Source: Hyphomicrobiales bacterium (GTDB taxonomy: Bacteria > Pseudomonadota > Alphaproteobacteria > Rhizobiales > BM303). Taken from it: DNA of 39,309 nt. The notes under the pieces were generated by a model. It saw only the letters and a list, made by a program, of their open reading frames with translations. It was not told the origin of the DNA and ran no database searches. Positions 21,012 through 29,464 of this stretch are shown here, in pieces. Where the stretch lies: the NCBI GenBank assembly GCA_002869085.1, contig PKTQ01000194.1:1-39309 (forward strand), in the 5' to 3' direction. Position 1 is the first letter of the stretch, and the number at the start of each line of letters is the position of its first letter. Both the position numbers and the translations under genes were made by a program.

Positions 21012-21682
21012 GCGAAACTTACCCAAAGCCGGAACACGGGTGGACCTGTTTTCACTGCGGCGAGACGTTCACCACGGTCGGCGCGGCCCGGGTTCATTTC
21101 GGGGAGCCGAACGCTAAGCCAGCCTGTCAAATCAAAGCTGGTGCGGAGCGTGGTTTGGTTATGGCCTTGAGAGAAGCGGAGGCCGCCGCCGCAAGAGCTT
21201 GGTCGGCGGTACACGCAGAGTCAACCGACGCTGTCAAAGCTTATCACCAGGCGGTTGCTCGGCATGCTGTCCAACTTCGTGAAGCCGAAGAGTCCGGCTA
21301 TGAGCGCGGCTTGGCGGATGGACGAGATCTGAGCCAAGTAGGAGAAAACCGAATGACCGAGCGCAAACAATGTGAGCCGGGTTGTCAACATTTCCATGGT
21401 GGCGAGGTTCGGCATCATAAGGACTGCTTGTTCTATCCAGAAAGCCGGACCAAAATGCACGACGATTGCTTAGCCGAGAATGAGGTTCTTAAAGTTGAGA
21501 TTGAGCGGCTGCGGGAGGCGATTTCCAAAGCTCTGAGTCTTTATGACGCTTGGCACAATATGCCGGCGGATCGAGGCGGCAAGAATGGGCCAAAAGGGCG
21601 CGCACATCAAAAATTCGTCGAAGCGAAACAAGATGCGCTGTTGGTGGCAAGTGGATTTGCGCACCCCCCGGAGGTGACTTGA
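21008..21682 (+). CDS. Zinc-finger / coiled-coil early protein, probable fusion of two genes
   Basis: 224 residues. The N-terminal GWTCFHCGETFTTVGAARVHFG is a C2H2-like finger found in many small phage proteins, followed by a coiled coil. At about residue 106 the sequence passes through a 25-bp stretch (21315-21339) that resembles 19913-19937 of the MazG gene in another frame. An internal ATG at 21353 with GGAGAAAACCGA then starts a second Cys/His-rich domain (CEPGCQHFHGGEVRHHKDC). It may therefore express two products. Confidence 0.6.
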   Translation: MSETYPKPEHGWTCFHCGETFTTVGAARVHFGEPNAKPACQIKAGAERGLVMALREAEAAAARAWSAVHAESTDAVKAYHQAVARHAVQLREAEESGYERGLADGRDLSQVGENRMTERKQCEPGCQHFHGGEVRHHKDCLFYPESRTKMHDDCLAENEVLKVEIERLREAISKALSLYDAWHNMPADRGGKNGPKGRAHQKFVEAKQDALLVASGFAHPPEVT

Positions 21683-21873
21683 CCGCTCCGACCCTTCATA
21701 ACCTCGACCATGCCCTGGCCAAGCTCGCCGTGATCATCGAGACGCACGGCCCGCAATATTGGCCCATCTTCGAGCGGCTGGAGGCGGAGCGCGACGAGCT
21801 TGCCACCCGGCAACAGCGCCTTTCGGCGGCGCGCCGGCGGGTCAGTCCAGATCGGGCGAATAATCCAGGGTGA
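21679..21873 (+). CDS. Small early protein with TTG start
   Basis: 64 residues (MTAPTLHNLDHALAKLAVII...). TTG 21679 overlaps the previous TGA and has GGAGGTGAC directly before it. It ends inside the 3' end of the convergent integrase gene (32-bp overlap). It is the last gene of the PR operon. Function unknown. Confidence 0.55.
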   Translation: MTAPTLHNLDHALAKLAVIIETHGPQYWPIFERLEAERDELATRQQRLSAARRRVSPDRANNPG

Positions 21874-23239
21874 TCTTGGCGAGCTCCTGCCGGCGATATT
21901 CCAGCGAGCCACCGTCGCCATATTTCGGCCGATCATTCTTGTGGCCGAACAAGGTTTTGCGCAGATCCCCGTCAATCCCCGCTTCCTGCATCCGCTTTTC
22001 AAAGCTGTGCCGCAGAGAATAAATTTTGTGATCAGGGCTGGGGAACAGGCCATTGTTGCGGAAATACTTGCCCAACAGCGCCGCAAGCGAATCCTCATTG
22101 TCACGATAGCGCGGGAAGCCCTGGGGATTGCGCCGCATCGCCGCCAGCGACACGCCAAGCAACGGGATATCCCGCTCGCTTGATGCGGTCTTGATTTCCC
22201 GGCCCGGGCGGTGGCGGATCGAAATATGCGGCACCGCGTGATCGAGCCGGATGCATTCCGCCGGCATGTTGCATAGCTCGGACGGCCGGCATCCCGTTTC
22301 CACCATGGCAAGCACAATATCGCGGGCCTGACTGTTCAAAGCCGCCATGGCGCCCGGCTTCAATATCACATCGCGAATCCATTCGGTCGGGAACGGCGGC
22401 CGGCTGATTTTGCGCTCGCGGAAGCTCAGCCTCCGGAATGGATTGGGCCGGTCATCCTCGCCGTGATAGCGGAAAAACTCGCCATAGAGCTTGCGCATAT
22501 TGCCGATATCGCGATTGCCGGAGGAAGGCGAAAGCGCCGCCGTGCCGTCATCGGACGGCCGAATCCGCTCGCCCCACCAGTGATAGAAAGCCTGGGCGTC
22601 GGCGCGGCTGATATCCTCGACATGCCGCGGGCCAACACAGGCCAGGAAGTTATTCACCGCCCGCAGCTTGAGCCCGCGCCAGATTCGCAATTGTTTGGGA
22701 GATTTGTCGCGCACATCGTCTCGCGCGATCACGTCAACATAAAGCTCAAAAGCCTCGATGAGCGTGGTCTTGGGCCGCGTCACGCCGCCGAGCACCGCCT
22801 CGACCTGGGCGGCGTGGCCCGTGCTGCCATTGGGGATCATATCAAGCCTGGCGAGGATCTGCGCCGCCGTCTCATTGGCGGCGATCTCGGCGGCGGTCTG
22901 GTATTTGACCCCCAGCGCCGCGGCGCGCGCCCGGGCAGCCTCATACCGCTCCCGCGCCCCGGCCTCGCCTCGCAGCGCTGCAGCCCAGAACAGATCATCC
23001 GCCTCGGCCATGCCGTCGCGCCTGGCCCGAGCGGTGGCCAGGTCGAGCGTGTCGAGGGTGACGCGGATCATCCCGCGCGAATCGACGGCTTGATATTTCT
23101 TCGGAACCCGGCGCACATAATGCCAATGGCCATGCGGCCCCCTGGCCTGCAGGAACAGATCCGGATTCCGCTCGATTTTCGCCTTGAGCCCGCCGATATC
23201 CGACACGCCAAAACCCCGCAAATTGCACCCTTGTTGCAC
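21842..23239 (-). CDS. int: Phage integrase, tyrosine recombinase
   Basis: Up to 465 residues. The catalytic domain shows ETGCRPSE (Arg I), EIKTASSERDIPL (Lys), YSLRHSF (Arg II, with Tyr in place of the usual first His), LFGHKND (His), and a candidate Tyr nucleophile in KYGDGG. The N-terminal SAM-like and arm-binding regions are present. GTG 23239 lies inside an arm-type repeat of attP; GTG at about 23203 (VSDIGGLK) is a likely alternative start. It catalyses integration at the tRNA-like core 23355-23377 and excision. No excisionase was identified. Confidence 0.92.
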   Translation of the reverse strand: MQQGCNLRGFGVSDIGGLKAKIERNPDLFLQARGPHGHWHYVRRVPKKYQAVDSRGMIRVTLDTLDLATARARRDGMAEADDLFWAAALRGEAGARERYEAARARAAALGVKYQTAAEIAANETAAQILARLDMIPNGSTGHAAQVEAVLGGVTRPKTTLIEAFELYVDVIARDDVRDKSPKQLRIWRGLKLRAVNNFLACVGPRHVEDISRADAQAFYHWWGERIRPSDDGTAALSPSSGNRDIGNMRKLYGEFFRYHGEDDRPNPFRRLSFRERKISRPPFPTEWIRDVILKPGAMAALNSQARDIVLAMVETGCRPSELCNMPAECIRLDHAVPHISIRHRPGREIKTASSERDIPLLGVSLAAMRRNPQGFPRYRDNEDSLAALLGKYFRNNGLFPSPDHKIYSLRHSFEKRMQEAGIDGDLRKTLFGHKNDRPKYGDGGSLEYRRQELAKITLDYSPDLD

Positions 23240-23255
23240 AATTTGTTACACAAAT
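23231..23255. repeat. Integrase arm-type repeat, left
   Basis: TTGTTgCACAA then TTTGTTACACAAA: two tandem TTGTTrCACAA motifs. It matches 23440-23464 at 24 of 25 bases, in the same orientation, 209 bp apart. Confidence 0.75.
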
Positions 23256-23354
23256 CAGGGGCGGATAGCAATATCTAAAGTGGCGAATGCGTGAAGGTGT
23301 TTGTTTATCTTATTGAATTATTTATGGTTTTAGCGAGTTTTCGCCAAAGATTTT

Positions 23355-23377
23355 TGGTGCGGGCGGAGGGACTTGAA
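23355..23377 (-). other. attP: attP core: 3' end of a tRNA gene (probably tRNA-Leu)
   Basis: On the minus strand the 23 bases divide exactly as a tRNA 3' end: TTCAAGT (T-loop 54-60), CCCTC (T-stem 61-65), CGCCCGC (acceptor 66-72), A73 and CCA. It stands alone, with no 5' half of a tRNA. Integration here would rebuild the host tRNA. Acceptor CGCCCGC with A73 fits alphaproteobacterial tRNA-Leu, though other tRNAs are possible. Arm repeats flank it at 23231 and 23440. Confidence 0.85.
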
Positions 23378-23439
23378 TAGAATTACCGCACCATATTTTA
23401 CAATGCGTTATGATGGTTTTTGAATGTGAATTTCTGCGA

Positions 23440-23464
23440 TTGTTACACAATTTGTTACACAAAT
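23440..23464. repeat. Integrase arm-type repeat, right
   Basis: Two tandem TTGTTACACAA motifs, the direct-repeat partner of 23231-23255. Together with the core this gives an arm-core-arm attP. Confidence 0.75.
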
Positions 23465-23475
23465 TCACCCTAAGT

Positions 23476-23760
23476 CTATTTTTCCTTGATCACCGCCGCC
23501 AGGATTTGATCAATACGCTCATTGGTGCGGCGCTGCTCATTGGCCATCTTGTCAACAGTCTGCTCCAAATGGCGGACATGGCTATTCAGATCATCGCGGC
23601 GCACATAGCCATCCTTCACATCATCAATCCGAGAATGCAGCTTGTTGTCGCCGTCCTGAATCTTGCTCATTGTCCGGCGATCAAGACCGATCAGCGTTAG
23701 AATGAATCCGGCGATGGCCACCGCCGAAGAGACCAGCCATATCAAATCCTGACCGCTCAC
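23476..23760 (-). CDS. Holin-like single-span membrane protein
   Basis: 94 residues. An N-terminal membrane helix (LIWLVSSAVAIAGFILTLIG) is followed by a charged coiled coil (HLEQTVDKMANEQRRTNERIDQIL). GTG 23760 overlaps the Rz1-like stop (GTGA). Position in the lysis cassette suggests a holin or lysis regulator; single-span class III-type holins are known, but the long coiled coil would also suit a structural membrane protein. Confidence 0.55.
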   Translation of the reverse strand: MSGQDLIWLVSSAVAIAGFILTLIGLDRRTMSKIQDGDNKLHSRIDDVKDGYVRRDDLNSHVRHLEQTVDKMANEQRRTNERIDQILAAVIKEK

Positions 23761-24035
23761 CGTTCAAACCCCCTCTTGGTATCGTCATAAAATTTGACCG
23801 TGTCGCGGTGGCGGCGGCTGCAGACGCCCAGAGCGCGCCGGGTGTGGGCGATCACCACCCTGGCGTCCTGGCCGGCCTTCACCCCCGGATCTGGGCAGGG
23901 CTGGCGCAGATCCTTGTCGAGCGGCGGCAGGGTGATCCCGGCCTTGATCCGCCCCAGGCTACTTGATGCGCCGCAGCCCGCTAACATCAGCATCAAACAG
24001 AATGAACCGCTTGCTTTCCGAAATGCCTGATTCAT
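23757..24035 (-). CDS. Rz1-like outer-membrane spanin lipoprotein
   Basis: 92 residues. The lipobox LMLAGC gives an acylated Cys near residue 21, followed by a Pro-containing periplasmic region. It starts (ATG 24035, GAGGT upstream) inside the Rz-like gene in a different frame, the hallmark of overlapping Rz/Rz1 pairs. It would fuse outer and inner membranes in the last lysis step. Confidence 0.75.
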   Translation of the reverse strand: MNQAFRKASGSFCLMLMLAGCGASSSLGRIKAGITLPPLDKDLRQPCPDPGVKAGQDARVVIAHTRRALGVCSRRHRDTVKFYDDTKRGFER

Positions 24036-24291
24036 AGGTCTGGACCTCTTTGTTGAGCCGGTTGATTTCGGCCTGGCGCGCCGCGCCTGCAGCGGCGGTT
24101 TTTTCGAGAATGGTTTTGGTGGCGGTAAGCTGGCGGGATAGCTCGGCGTTCTCGGCCCTCAGATTGTCAGCGCGGCAGTTCTGGCGGGCTTTGTGGTATC
24201 CGCCGCCCCAGAGGCCAGCCGCGACGATCAGGACCAGCAGCGGCTTCCAGTACTGCTGCAAGCCATATAGCAGCATGGGAAGAATGCTCAT
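23959..24291 (-). CDS. Rz-like inner-membrane spanin
   Basis: 110 residues. One N-terminal membrane helix (YWKPLLVLIVAAGLWGGGYH) is followed by a long periplasmic coiled coil (LRAENAELSRQLTATKTILEK). This is the expected layout of the i-spanin partner of the overlapping lipoprotein gene. The start overlaps the endolysin stop (ATGA). Confidence 0.78.
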   Translation of the reverse strand: MSILPMLLYGLQQYWKPLLVLIVAAGLWGGGYHKARQNCRADNLRAENAELSRQLTATKTILEKTAAAGAARQAEINRLNKEVQTYESGISESKRFILFDADVSGLRRIK

Positions 24292-25316
24292 GACGTTTTG
24301 CCCGTCCTGTGATCATCCAGCCGCGCCTGGCCGGCTTTCCAACCCAGCCAGGTGATCACCACCGCCGCACCAATCAGCGCAATAAGGCCGAGCGTCCCCC
24401 AGCCGCCGAACGGCTCGGCAATGGGGTCGAGGCTGGTTTTCACCGATGAAAATTCGCCGCTGACCTTGCCGGCCAGCCCGACCAGCCCGCCGATGCCGGT
24501 TGCTGCCCCGGCGGCCACCTGCTTTACCGAGGCATCCGCGATGCGCGACCCGCTCTTGGCGAGATCAGCCATCGAGGCGACTTGCCGCTTTGCGCTGACC
24601 TCGCGCGCCGCAGCATCGCCCAGGGCCTCGAACGTCATTTCGCCGGCAATACCATCGGTGATCAGGTCATTGTCGGCCTGAAAAGCCAGCACGGCGGCGC
24701 GGGTGCGGGCGCCGAAATCGCCGTCGACCGTGCCGACATGATAACCGAGCGCGGCAAGCTTGCGCTGCAGACCTTCGACCATGAACCCGCTATCGCCGAG
24801 TCGCAGCACCGGGCCGCGGCTGGCATGGGGCGCGGTTTTGAAACTGGCCTCGATATCGCCATCCGGCACCACGTTCCGATAATCCGGCTGGTGATTGTCC
24901 AGCAACCGGCCGGCGCCATCGAGCCCAAGCACTTTGCGATAGTCGAACACCGGGCAAAGCTTCGAACTCACCTCGCAATGACCATGGAAAGTCACTTTGC
25001 CGTCATAGGCGGTATGGATTTCCTGACAGAGCTTGCGCAGCGACTTGAACTGCGCCTCGGTGAAATCTTTCAGGCCGCCGCAGCAAATCGCAATGGTACC
25101 GCGATTGTGACCTCCCTGGGCCGCCGGCGTCTTTTTGATATCGCGGCCGGGCTCTATCGTGCCGTCCTTGCGGATATAATAATGATAGCCGATGCCAGCC
25201 CAGCCATTGGCTTTGTGCCAGCTATCAATGGTCGCGGCGTTATCGTATTTCGGATTGTCGGACGCGCTGCAATGCAGATAGACCTTGTTCACCCATCGGC
25301 GAGGCTTTTTGAACAT
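24288..25316 (-). CDS. Endolysin: amidase_2 + PG-binding + C-terminal membrane helix
   Basis: 342 residues. An N-terminal PGRP/T7 lysozyme-type N-acetylmuramoyl-L-alanine amidase has zinc ligands His15 (LHCSAS), His113 (HGHCEVSS) and Cys121. A peptidoglycan-binding domain at about 170-225 (VLRLGDSGFMVEGLQRKLAA ... DGIAGEMTFEAL) follows. After a linker there is a strong hydrophobic helix near 305-327 (LGLIALIGAAVVITWLGW). No N-terminal signal or SAR domain is seen, so export needs a holin, or the tail helix anchors the enzyme. Confidence 0.9.
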   Translation of the reverse strand: MFKKPRRWVNKVYLHCSASDNPKYDNAATIDSWHKANGWAGIGYHYYIRKDGTIEPGRDIKKTPAAQGGHNRGTIAICCGGLKDFTEAQFKSLRKLCQEIHTAYDGKVTFHGHCEVSSKLCPVFDYRKVLGLDGAGRLLDNHQPDYRNVVPDGDIEASFKTAPHASRGPVLRLGDSGFMVEGLQRKLAALGYHVGTVDGDFGARTRAAVLAFQADNDLITDGIAGEMTFEALGDAAAREVSAKRQVASMADLAKSGSRIADASVKQVAAGAATGIGGLVGLAGKVSGEFSSVKTSLDPIAEPFGGWGTLGLIALIGAAVVITWLGWKAGQARLDDHRTGKTS

Positions 25317-25330
25317 GTGATTTCTCCATA

Positions 25331-25362
25331 AAAAAAGCCCCGGCGGATGCTCGGGGCGGGTG
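25331..25362 (-). terminator. Rho-independent terminator after the tail fibre gene
   Basis: On the minus strand GCCCCG and CGGGGC pair and are followed by TTTTTTT. It lies between the fibre stop (25394) and the endolysin start (25316), so structural and lysis messages may be separated. Confidence 0.8.
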
Positions 25363-25393
25363 ATTTCCTATCGGGGCTTTTCAGCCCATTCAA

Positions 25394-28300
25394 TCAGGCA
25401 GCTTTGAAGCTGAAATCTATTGTGGTGACGCTCGCATCGAGCGTGGTCTGCGCGACTATGTCTCCGTTTGGGAGCACATAAAACGCCACATACACCCCCA
25501 GCCCAAATGATATAAATGGACCCGCCACTTTGGCCGGTCGATATCCGGCCGGCAAGGTAGCGACTACTGTCCCTGCGGTTGTCGTGCCGCTTTTCATGGC
25601 GCCCAGAACCCGAACTACATTGTCAGATCCTTTAAAATATGCAGGCACGTTCCAATTGGCATCATAGGCCACCCATGACGCTGACAGCGTGAGAACTGTC
25701 GGGTCAACCTGGTAACCGGCGCAACCCTCCGCAAAGGTGACTGCGCCGTCCGGAGTCGATACCGCACCAGTCAAATTGCCCTCAAGATCCACATCGCGGA
25801 GCGCGATGCCGGCGGTTCCGGTTTGAATGGCAATGCCATAGGTCTGCGTTTTTGTGCCTTGGCTGTCTGTGCAGCGCCCGCCGATCACTCGGCCATTATC
25901 GCTATCGGTCGTATCGCCGCCGCCGGTATCCGTCCAGAAACGAATGCCGCCATCACCGCCGGCCTGATTATTGTTCAAGCAGTACGGCTCGAGAAGATGC
26001 ACATAGCCCGAGCGGAACACGGAAATTCCTTCCGCGCCATTGCCTTCGCATCTATCAGCGACACTCCTATGATCACTGCTGCCGGAATCTATTTCAATTC
26101 CGCGCACGGCATTATTGTAACAGTAATTCCCGACACTGGCCCCGCCCGGAGAATTGTAAAAATCCAAGCCAGATAGTCCATTGCCAGTGCAGACATTCCC
26201 GATTGCCTGGGCGTCGGCGCAGCCGTTAAACTGAATGCCATGGCTGGCAGCGTTATCCTTGGCCTGGCAATTCGTGACTGTGACCTGATCAGAGCCGGAA
26301 ATTAAAATTCCGGCAGCGGCGGTTACATTCCCGTTGCCTTCGGAAGCGCAATTAGAAATGCGCCATTTATGAGAGCTCCCGGCTAGTTGGATGCCGGCAT
26401 CGTCATTGTCAAACGTCTCAGCCTGATCAAGCAACCCGTCCGTAAAGCCGGAAATCGAAATCCCGGGCTGGACACATGTCGCGGCCCTAACGCGGACGAT
26501 CCGCGCATTCTGGCCGGTGCCGGAGAGTGAAACCCCGGAATTCCGGCAGTTCTCTGCGTCAACATCGACGATTTGCACCCGGTCGGATGCACCCTCAATT
26601 CTAATGCCCTGTGATGCGGTCGCATTATTCGCTTTATTGCCGTCAAGCGTGAACCCTGAGAATGTCAGATCATTTTTTCCGGTCGCATAGAAAATGGGCG
26701 TATTTGTTGCGTCGGCAAGCTTATGCGTGGTTATAGGCTTACCGGCTCCGACAACTTTTGCCCCAGATGTGCCGATGGTAATCTGGCCGTGCAGCCAGGT
26801 GCCGGCGGGATAAAACACAGCCAGCCCATTGGCTTCGGCAAAGGTATGGGCTGCGGCGCAGGCGGTGGTCGAATCCGCCGGCGCGGGTGCGGCACCAAAA
26901 CAACGAATATCTATGACGGCGACGGCCTGCCGCACCCATGCTCCGGATGCGCCAGTCGGGTCTGAATTCGGCGGGGCGTAAACCCCGGATTCCGTGTCCG
27001 CCGCTACCTCCGCCGAGAGATCTGATCCAATCCAGTCAAATGTCCCCTCGCCGCCATCGCCAGCCGCCGTTCGCCCCTGCAACGTGACAACGTCATGAAC
27101 ACCGGCGGCCAGCGCCTTCAAGGCGGCCAGCGTGGCCACATAATTAGGCACCAGGTCGATTTCAATATCTTTGCCATTCAAGGCAACGGTGATCTTGTTG
27201 CTGCCGGGCGCGATATTGCGAAACTGCAGATCGACGCCAGATTTTGCGTCGAACGGGCCGACGCCGGCGCTGCCCCGGTTTGACCCGGTGTTGATTTCAC
27301 CGCCGCTGCCGGTCGCCACCGGAGAAAAAGCCAGAGAGGTGGTGCCGATGATGATCGGATCATCGGTTGCAACCCGCCATCCGGTATCCCCGTTTACCGT
27401 GCCCTCGCTGACCGGGATGGTGGTGCCGCCAACCACTTCCGAATCCGCATCAAAATCGGTTGCCCGGGTCCATGCCGAAGCGGAGCAGACGTAAATGCCA
27501 TTTTCCGCGCCGGCGGTCTGCCCCATCAGCAGAACCCGGTCGCCGGTAACGACCGATACTCCGTCAATGGTCTGTTCGCCGGAAAGAGTTATATTTGCGG
27601 CGGAAGCCGCGCGGCACGGGTGTTTCCGCGCCAGGCCGGCGATCAGGTTATCCACATATCTTTTCGTGGTCGCATCGCCATCGGCGGAGGGCTCGGCCAG
27701 GGTGGTGATATTGCGGCTGTTCATCGTCACCGCCGCAGTCGGCGCGGCGAACTGATCGAGGCGGCTTGTCCGCACCTGAGTGTCGAAATCGGAGATATCA
27801 GCAGCGACATGGCCATGCGCCGCCGCCGCCGCGCCGATATCGGCCAGCACCTCGGCCACGGTGCGCGGCTCGATCACCGCCGCCGCCGAAAAGCGGGCAT
27901 AATTGCCGGCAACCGGCGAGCCGGAAGTGTTGACTGAGCCAGACCCCGCGCCCCCCGAAGGGAATGCAACCTCGCCGCTGCTGCGGTCAAATGTGATGGA
28001 TTCATACCAGGTCACGCCATCGGCGCTGACCTCGATCGCCGCGTCATCAGAGCCGGATTTCAGGCGCAGCCTGGCCCGTCCGGCACCATTGGTCTGCAGC
28101 TCGATCACGGCCTCGTCCGAAGTACTGGCGCGGCCGATCTTCATCACCGTGGCCAGCGCGGTGATGCCGTCGAAAACCTGGGTAAACCAGCCCAGCAGAC
28201 TGACCAGCATGTTATGTGGTTTGTAAATAAATGAGCTGGTGCCGATCTGATAGTTCTTGCCGCTGCCGGTCGGGCCACCCCAGACCTCGCGCAGCGTGAT

Positions 28301-28456
28301 TTCGGTGGTGCTGACCACGGCAGCGATTTCGCCCAGCTGCGACCAATCATCGGTCGAAAGCGGCTTGCCTAGGTCTTGCGCAGAAAAATTGGTGCCGGTG
28401 CCGGTGACCGTGGTGCTGCCATTGGTGACTGCTATGGTGCCTTCACGATATGCCAT
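25394..28456 (-). CDS. Tail fibre / tailspike with right-handed beta-helix
   Basis: 1020 residues. The N-terminus (MAYREGTIAVTNGSTTVTGTGTNF) is the attachment-type start seen in many siphophage fibres. A repeat-type shaft domain follows at about 255-380 (RNITTLAEPSADGDATTKRYV). From about 555 to 900 there is a pectate-lyase-like/NosD parallel beta-helix with many N/G-rich rungs (CEGNGAEGISVFRS, NCRNSGVSLSGTG). A small C-terminal domain closes it. It would bind and perhaps cleave a surface polysaccharide; no catalytic residues could be assigned. GGAGCAATGA precedes ATG 28456. It is flanked by two terminators, as an exchangeable cassette would be. Confidence 0.85.
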   Translation of the reverse strand: MAYREGTIAVTNGSTTVTGTGTNFSAQDLGKPLSTDDWSQLGEIAAVVSTTEITLREVWGGPTGSGKNYQIGTSSFIYKPHNMLVSLLGWFTQVFDGITALATVMKIGRASTSDEAVIELQTNGAGRARLRLKSGSDDAAIEVSADGVTWYESITFDRSSGEVAFPSGGAGSGSVNTSGSPVAGNYARFSAAAVIEPRTVAEVLADIGAAAAAHGHVAADISDFDTQVRTSRLDQFAAPTAAVTMNSRNITTLAEPSADGDATTKRYVDNLIAGLARKHPCRAASAANITLSGEQTIDGVSVVTGDRVLLMGQTAGAENGIYVCSASAWTRATDFDADSEVVGGTTIPVSEGTVNGDTGWRVATDDPIIIGTTSLAFSPVATGSGGEINTGSNRGSAGVGPFDAKSGVDLQFRNIAPGSNKITVALNGKDIEIDLVPNYVATLAALKALAAGVHDVVTLQGRTAAGDGGEGTFDWIGSDLSAEVAADTESGVYAPPNSDPTGASGAWVRQAVAVIDIRCFGAAPAPADSTTACAAAHTFAEANGLAVFYPAGTWLHGQITIGTSGAKVVGAGKPITTHKLADATNTPIFYATGKNDLTFSGFTLDGNKANNATASQGIRIEGASDRVQIVDVDAENCRNSGVSLSGTGQNARIVRVRAATCVQPGISISGFTDGLLDQAETFDNDDAGIQLAGSSHKWRISNCASEGNGNVTAAAGILISGSDQVTVTNCQAKDNAASHGIQFNGCADAQAIGNVCTGNGLSGLDFYNSPGGASVGNYCYNNAVRGIEIDSGSSDHRSVADRCEGNGAEGISVFRSGYVHLLEPYCLNNNQAGGDGGIRFWTDTGGGDTTDSDNGRVIGGRCTDSQGTKTQTYGIAIQTGTAGIALRDVDLEGNLTGAVSTPDGAVTFAEGCAGYQVDPTVLTLSASWVAYDANWNVPAYFKGSDNVVRVLGAMKSGTTTAGTVVATLPAGYRPAKVAGPFISFGLGVYVAFYVLPNGDIVAQTTLDASVTTIDFSFKAA

Positions 28457-28472
28457 TCATCATTGCTCCATA

Positions 28473-28498
28473 AAAAAAGCCCGCCAAAGGCGGGCTGT
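28473..28498 (-). terminator. Rho-independent terminator before the fibre gene
   Basis: Minus strand AGCCCGCC-TTT-GGCGGGCT then TTTTTT. It follows the tail gene 28520-29464 and precedes the fibre start by 17 bases, so the fibre either has its own promoter or needs antitermination. Confidence 0.85.
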
Positions 28499-28519
28499 GC
28501 TGCGTCGGAACGGCCGGGG

Positions 28520-29464
28520 CTATGGCGCCGGCTCCCACGGATTGTCAAAAATCAGATATGCGAAATCGACCGGTGAAAAAAAACTGTTCACCACCGAAAT
28601 GCCGGTTTTGTAAATGTTGAATTCCACCCCGCCCAGGCCGGTATAGTCATGGACAAGGGTGCGGATCGGGTCATAGCCCCGGTCATAATTGAGCGTCATC
28701 GACCCAAAGCCAAAGCTGATCTCCCCGTCCGAATTGCTGGGCCGCCACATGAACAGCCCAAACGGAATGCGTGACCGCGCCGGAGAGAAAGCAATCGTGA
28801 CAGAACTGTTGCTGGCCAGCCCGGTGTAACTACCTGAAACCTCCGCATCGAGCGTTTCCAAGTCGGAACTGAAATTCAGCCGGTTGCCCTGCTGAGACGT
28901 GTCGGCGTTCAAGCCAGACTTGGTCACATAGACCCCGGTGCCACTGGCGTCCCGCCTGCCGATATGAACCCTGGTGGCGCTGCCGCTTTGCGGGGTTTCC
29001 GCATCGATCTGCTCGGCCAGCACCAGCGCCGCGACTCGGTCGCCCTCGGCTCCGAGCCATGCCTTGTCAGTGTGGCGGCCGTTTAAAAACTCGATTTGAT
29101 CCTGATCCACATCAACATGGCAATCCCCCGACACCCCGGAATAGTTCATCGAGTACCAGGTGCTAGAGCCGTTATGAATGCAATAAGCCGGCTCGACGAT
29201 ACGTTCCTGCCCCGGCATGTAAGGTGCATGCATCACAATGGGCCGGAACCCGTCATCGGCAATCGCCACCGTGTCGGAGGCATAAGCCGAGGCATTGGGC
29301 GGCAAGCCAGGCTCGCCTGTTGCCTTGCCGCTGGCCTGCAGCACTTTGTAAGAAACAGACACCATCAGCTCATCATCGAAACAGGCAGCCACGTCATAGC
29401 CTGCCATTGAGAGCCAAAAACCATATTGCGCGCCGCGCTTTCCAATAAAAACCCGCGTCGTCAT
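28520..29464 (-). CDS. Tail protein, unknown
   Basis: 314 residues, beta-rich with few charged clusters (MTTRVFIGKRGAQYGFWLSM). It lies between the J-like module and the fibre and overlaps the previous gene by four bases. It may be a baseplate or fibre-connector subunit. No family recognised. Confidence 0.7.
   Translation of the reverse strand: MTTRVFIGKRGAQYGFWLSMAGYDVAACFDDELMVSVSYKVLQASGKATGEPGLPPNASAYASDTVAIADDGFRPIVMHAPYMPGQERIVEPAYCIHNGSSTWYSMNYSGVSGDCHVDVDQDQIEFLNGRHTDKAWLGAEGDRVAALVLAEQIDAETPQSGSATRVHIGRRDASGTGVYVTKSGLNADTSQQGNRLNFSSDLETLDAEVSGSYTGLASNSSVTIAFSPARSRIPFGLFMWRPSNSDGEISFGFGSMTLNYDRGYDPIRTLVHDYTGLGGVEFNIYKTGISVVNSFFSPVDFAYLIFDNPWEPAP

Noticed and set aside
23355-23377. 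A complete tRNA gene
   Set aside because: Only the last 23 bases of a tRNA are present. No D-arm, anticodon arm or 5' acceptor lies upstream on the minus strand.
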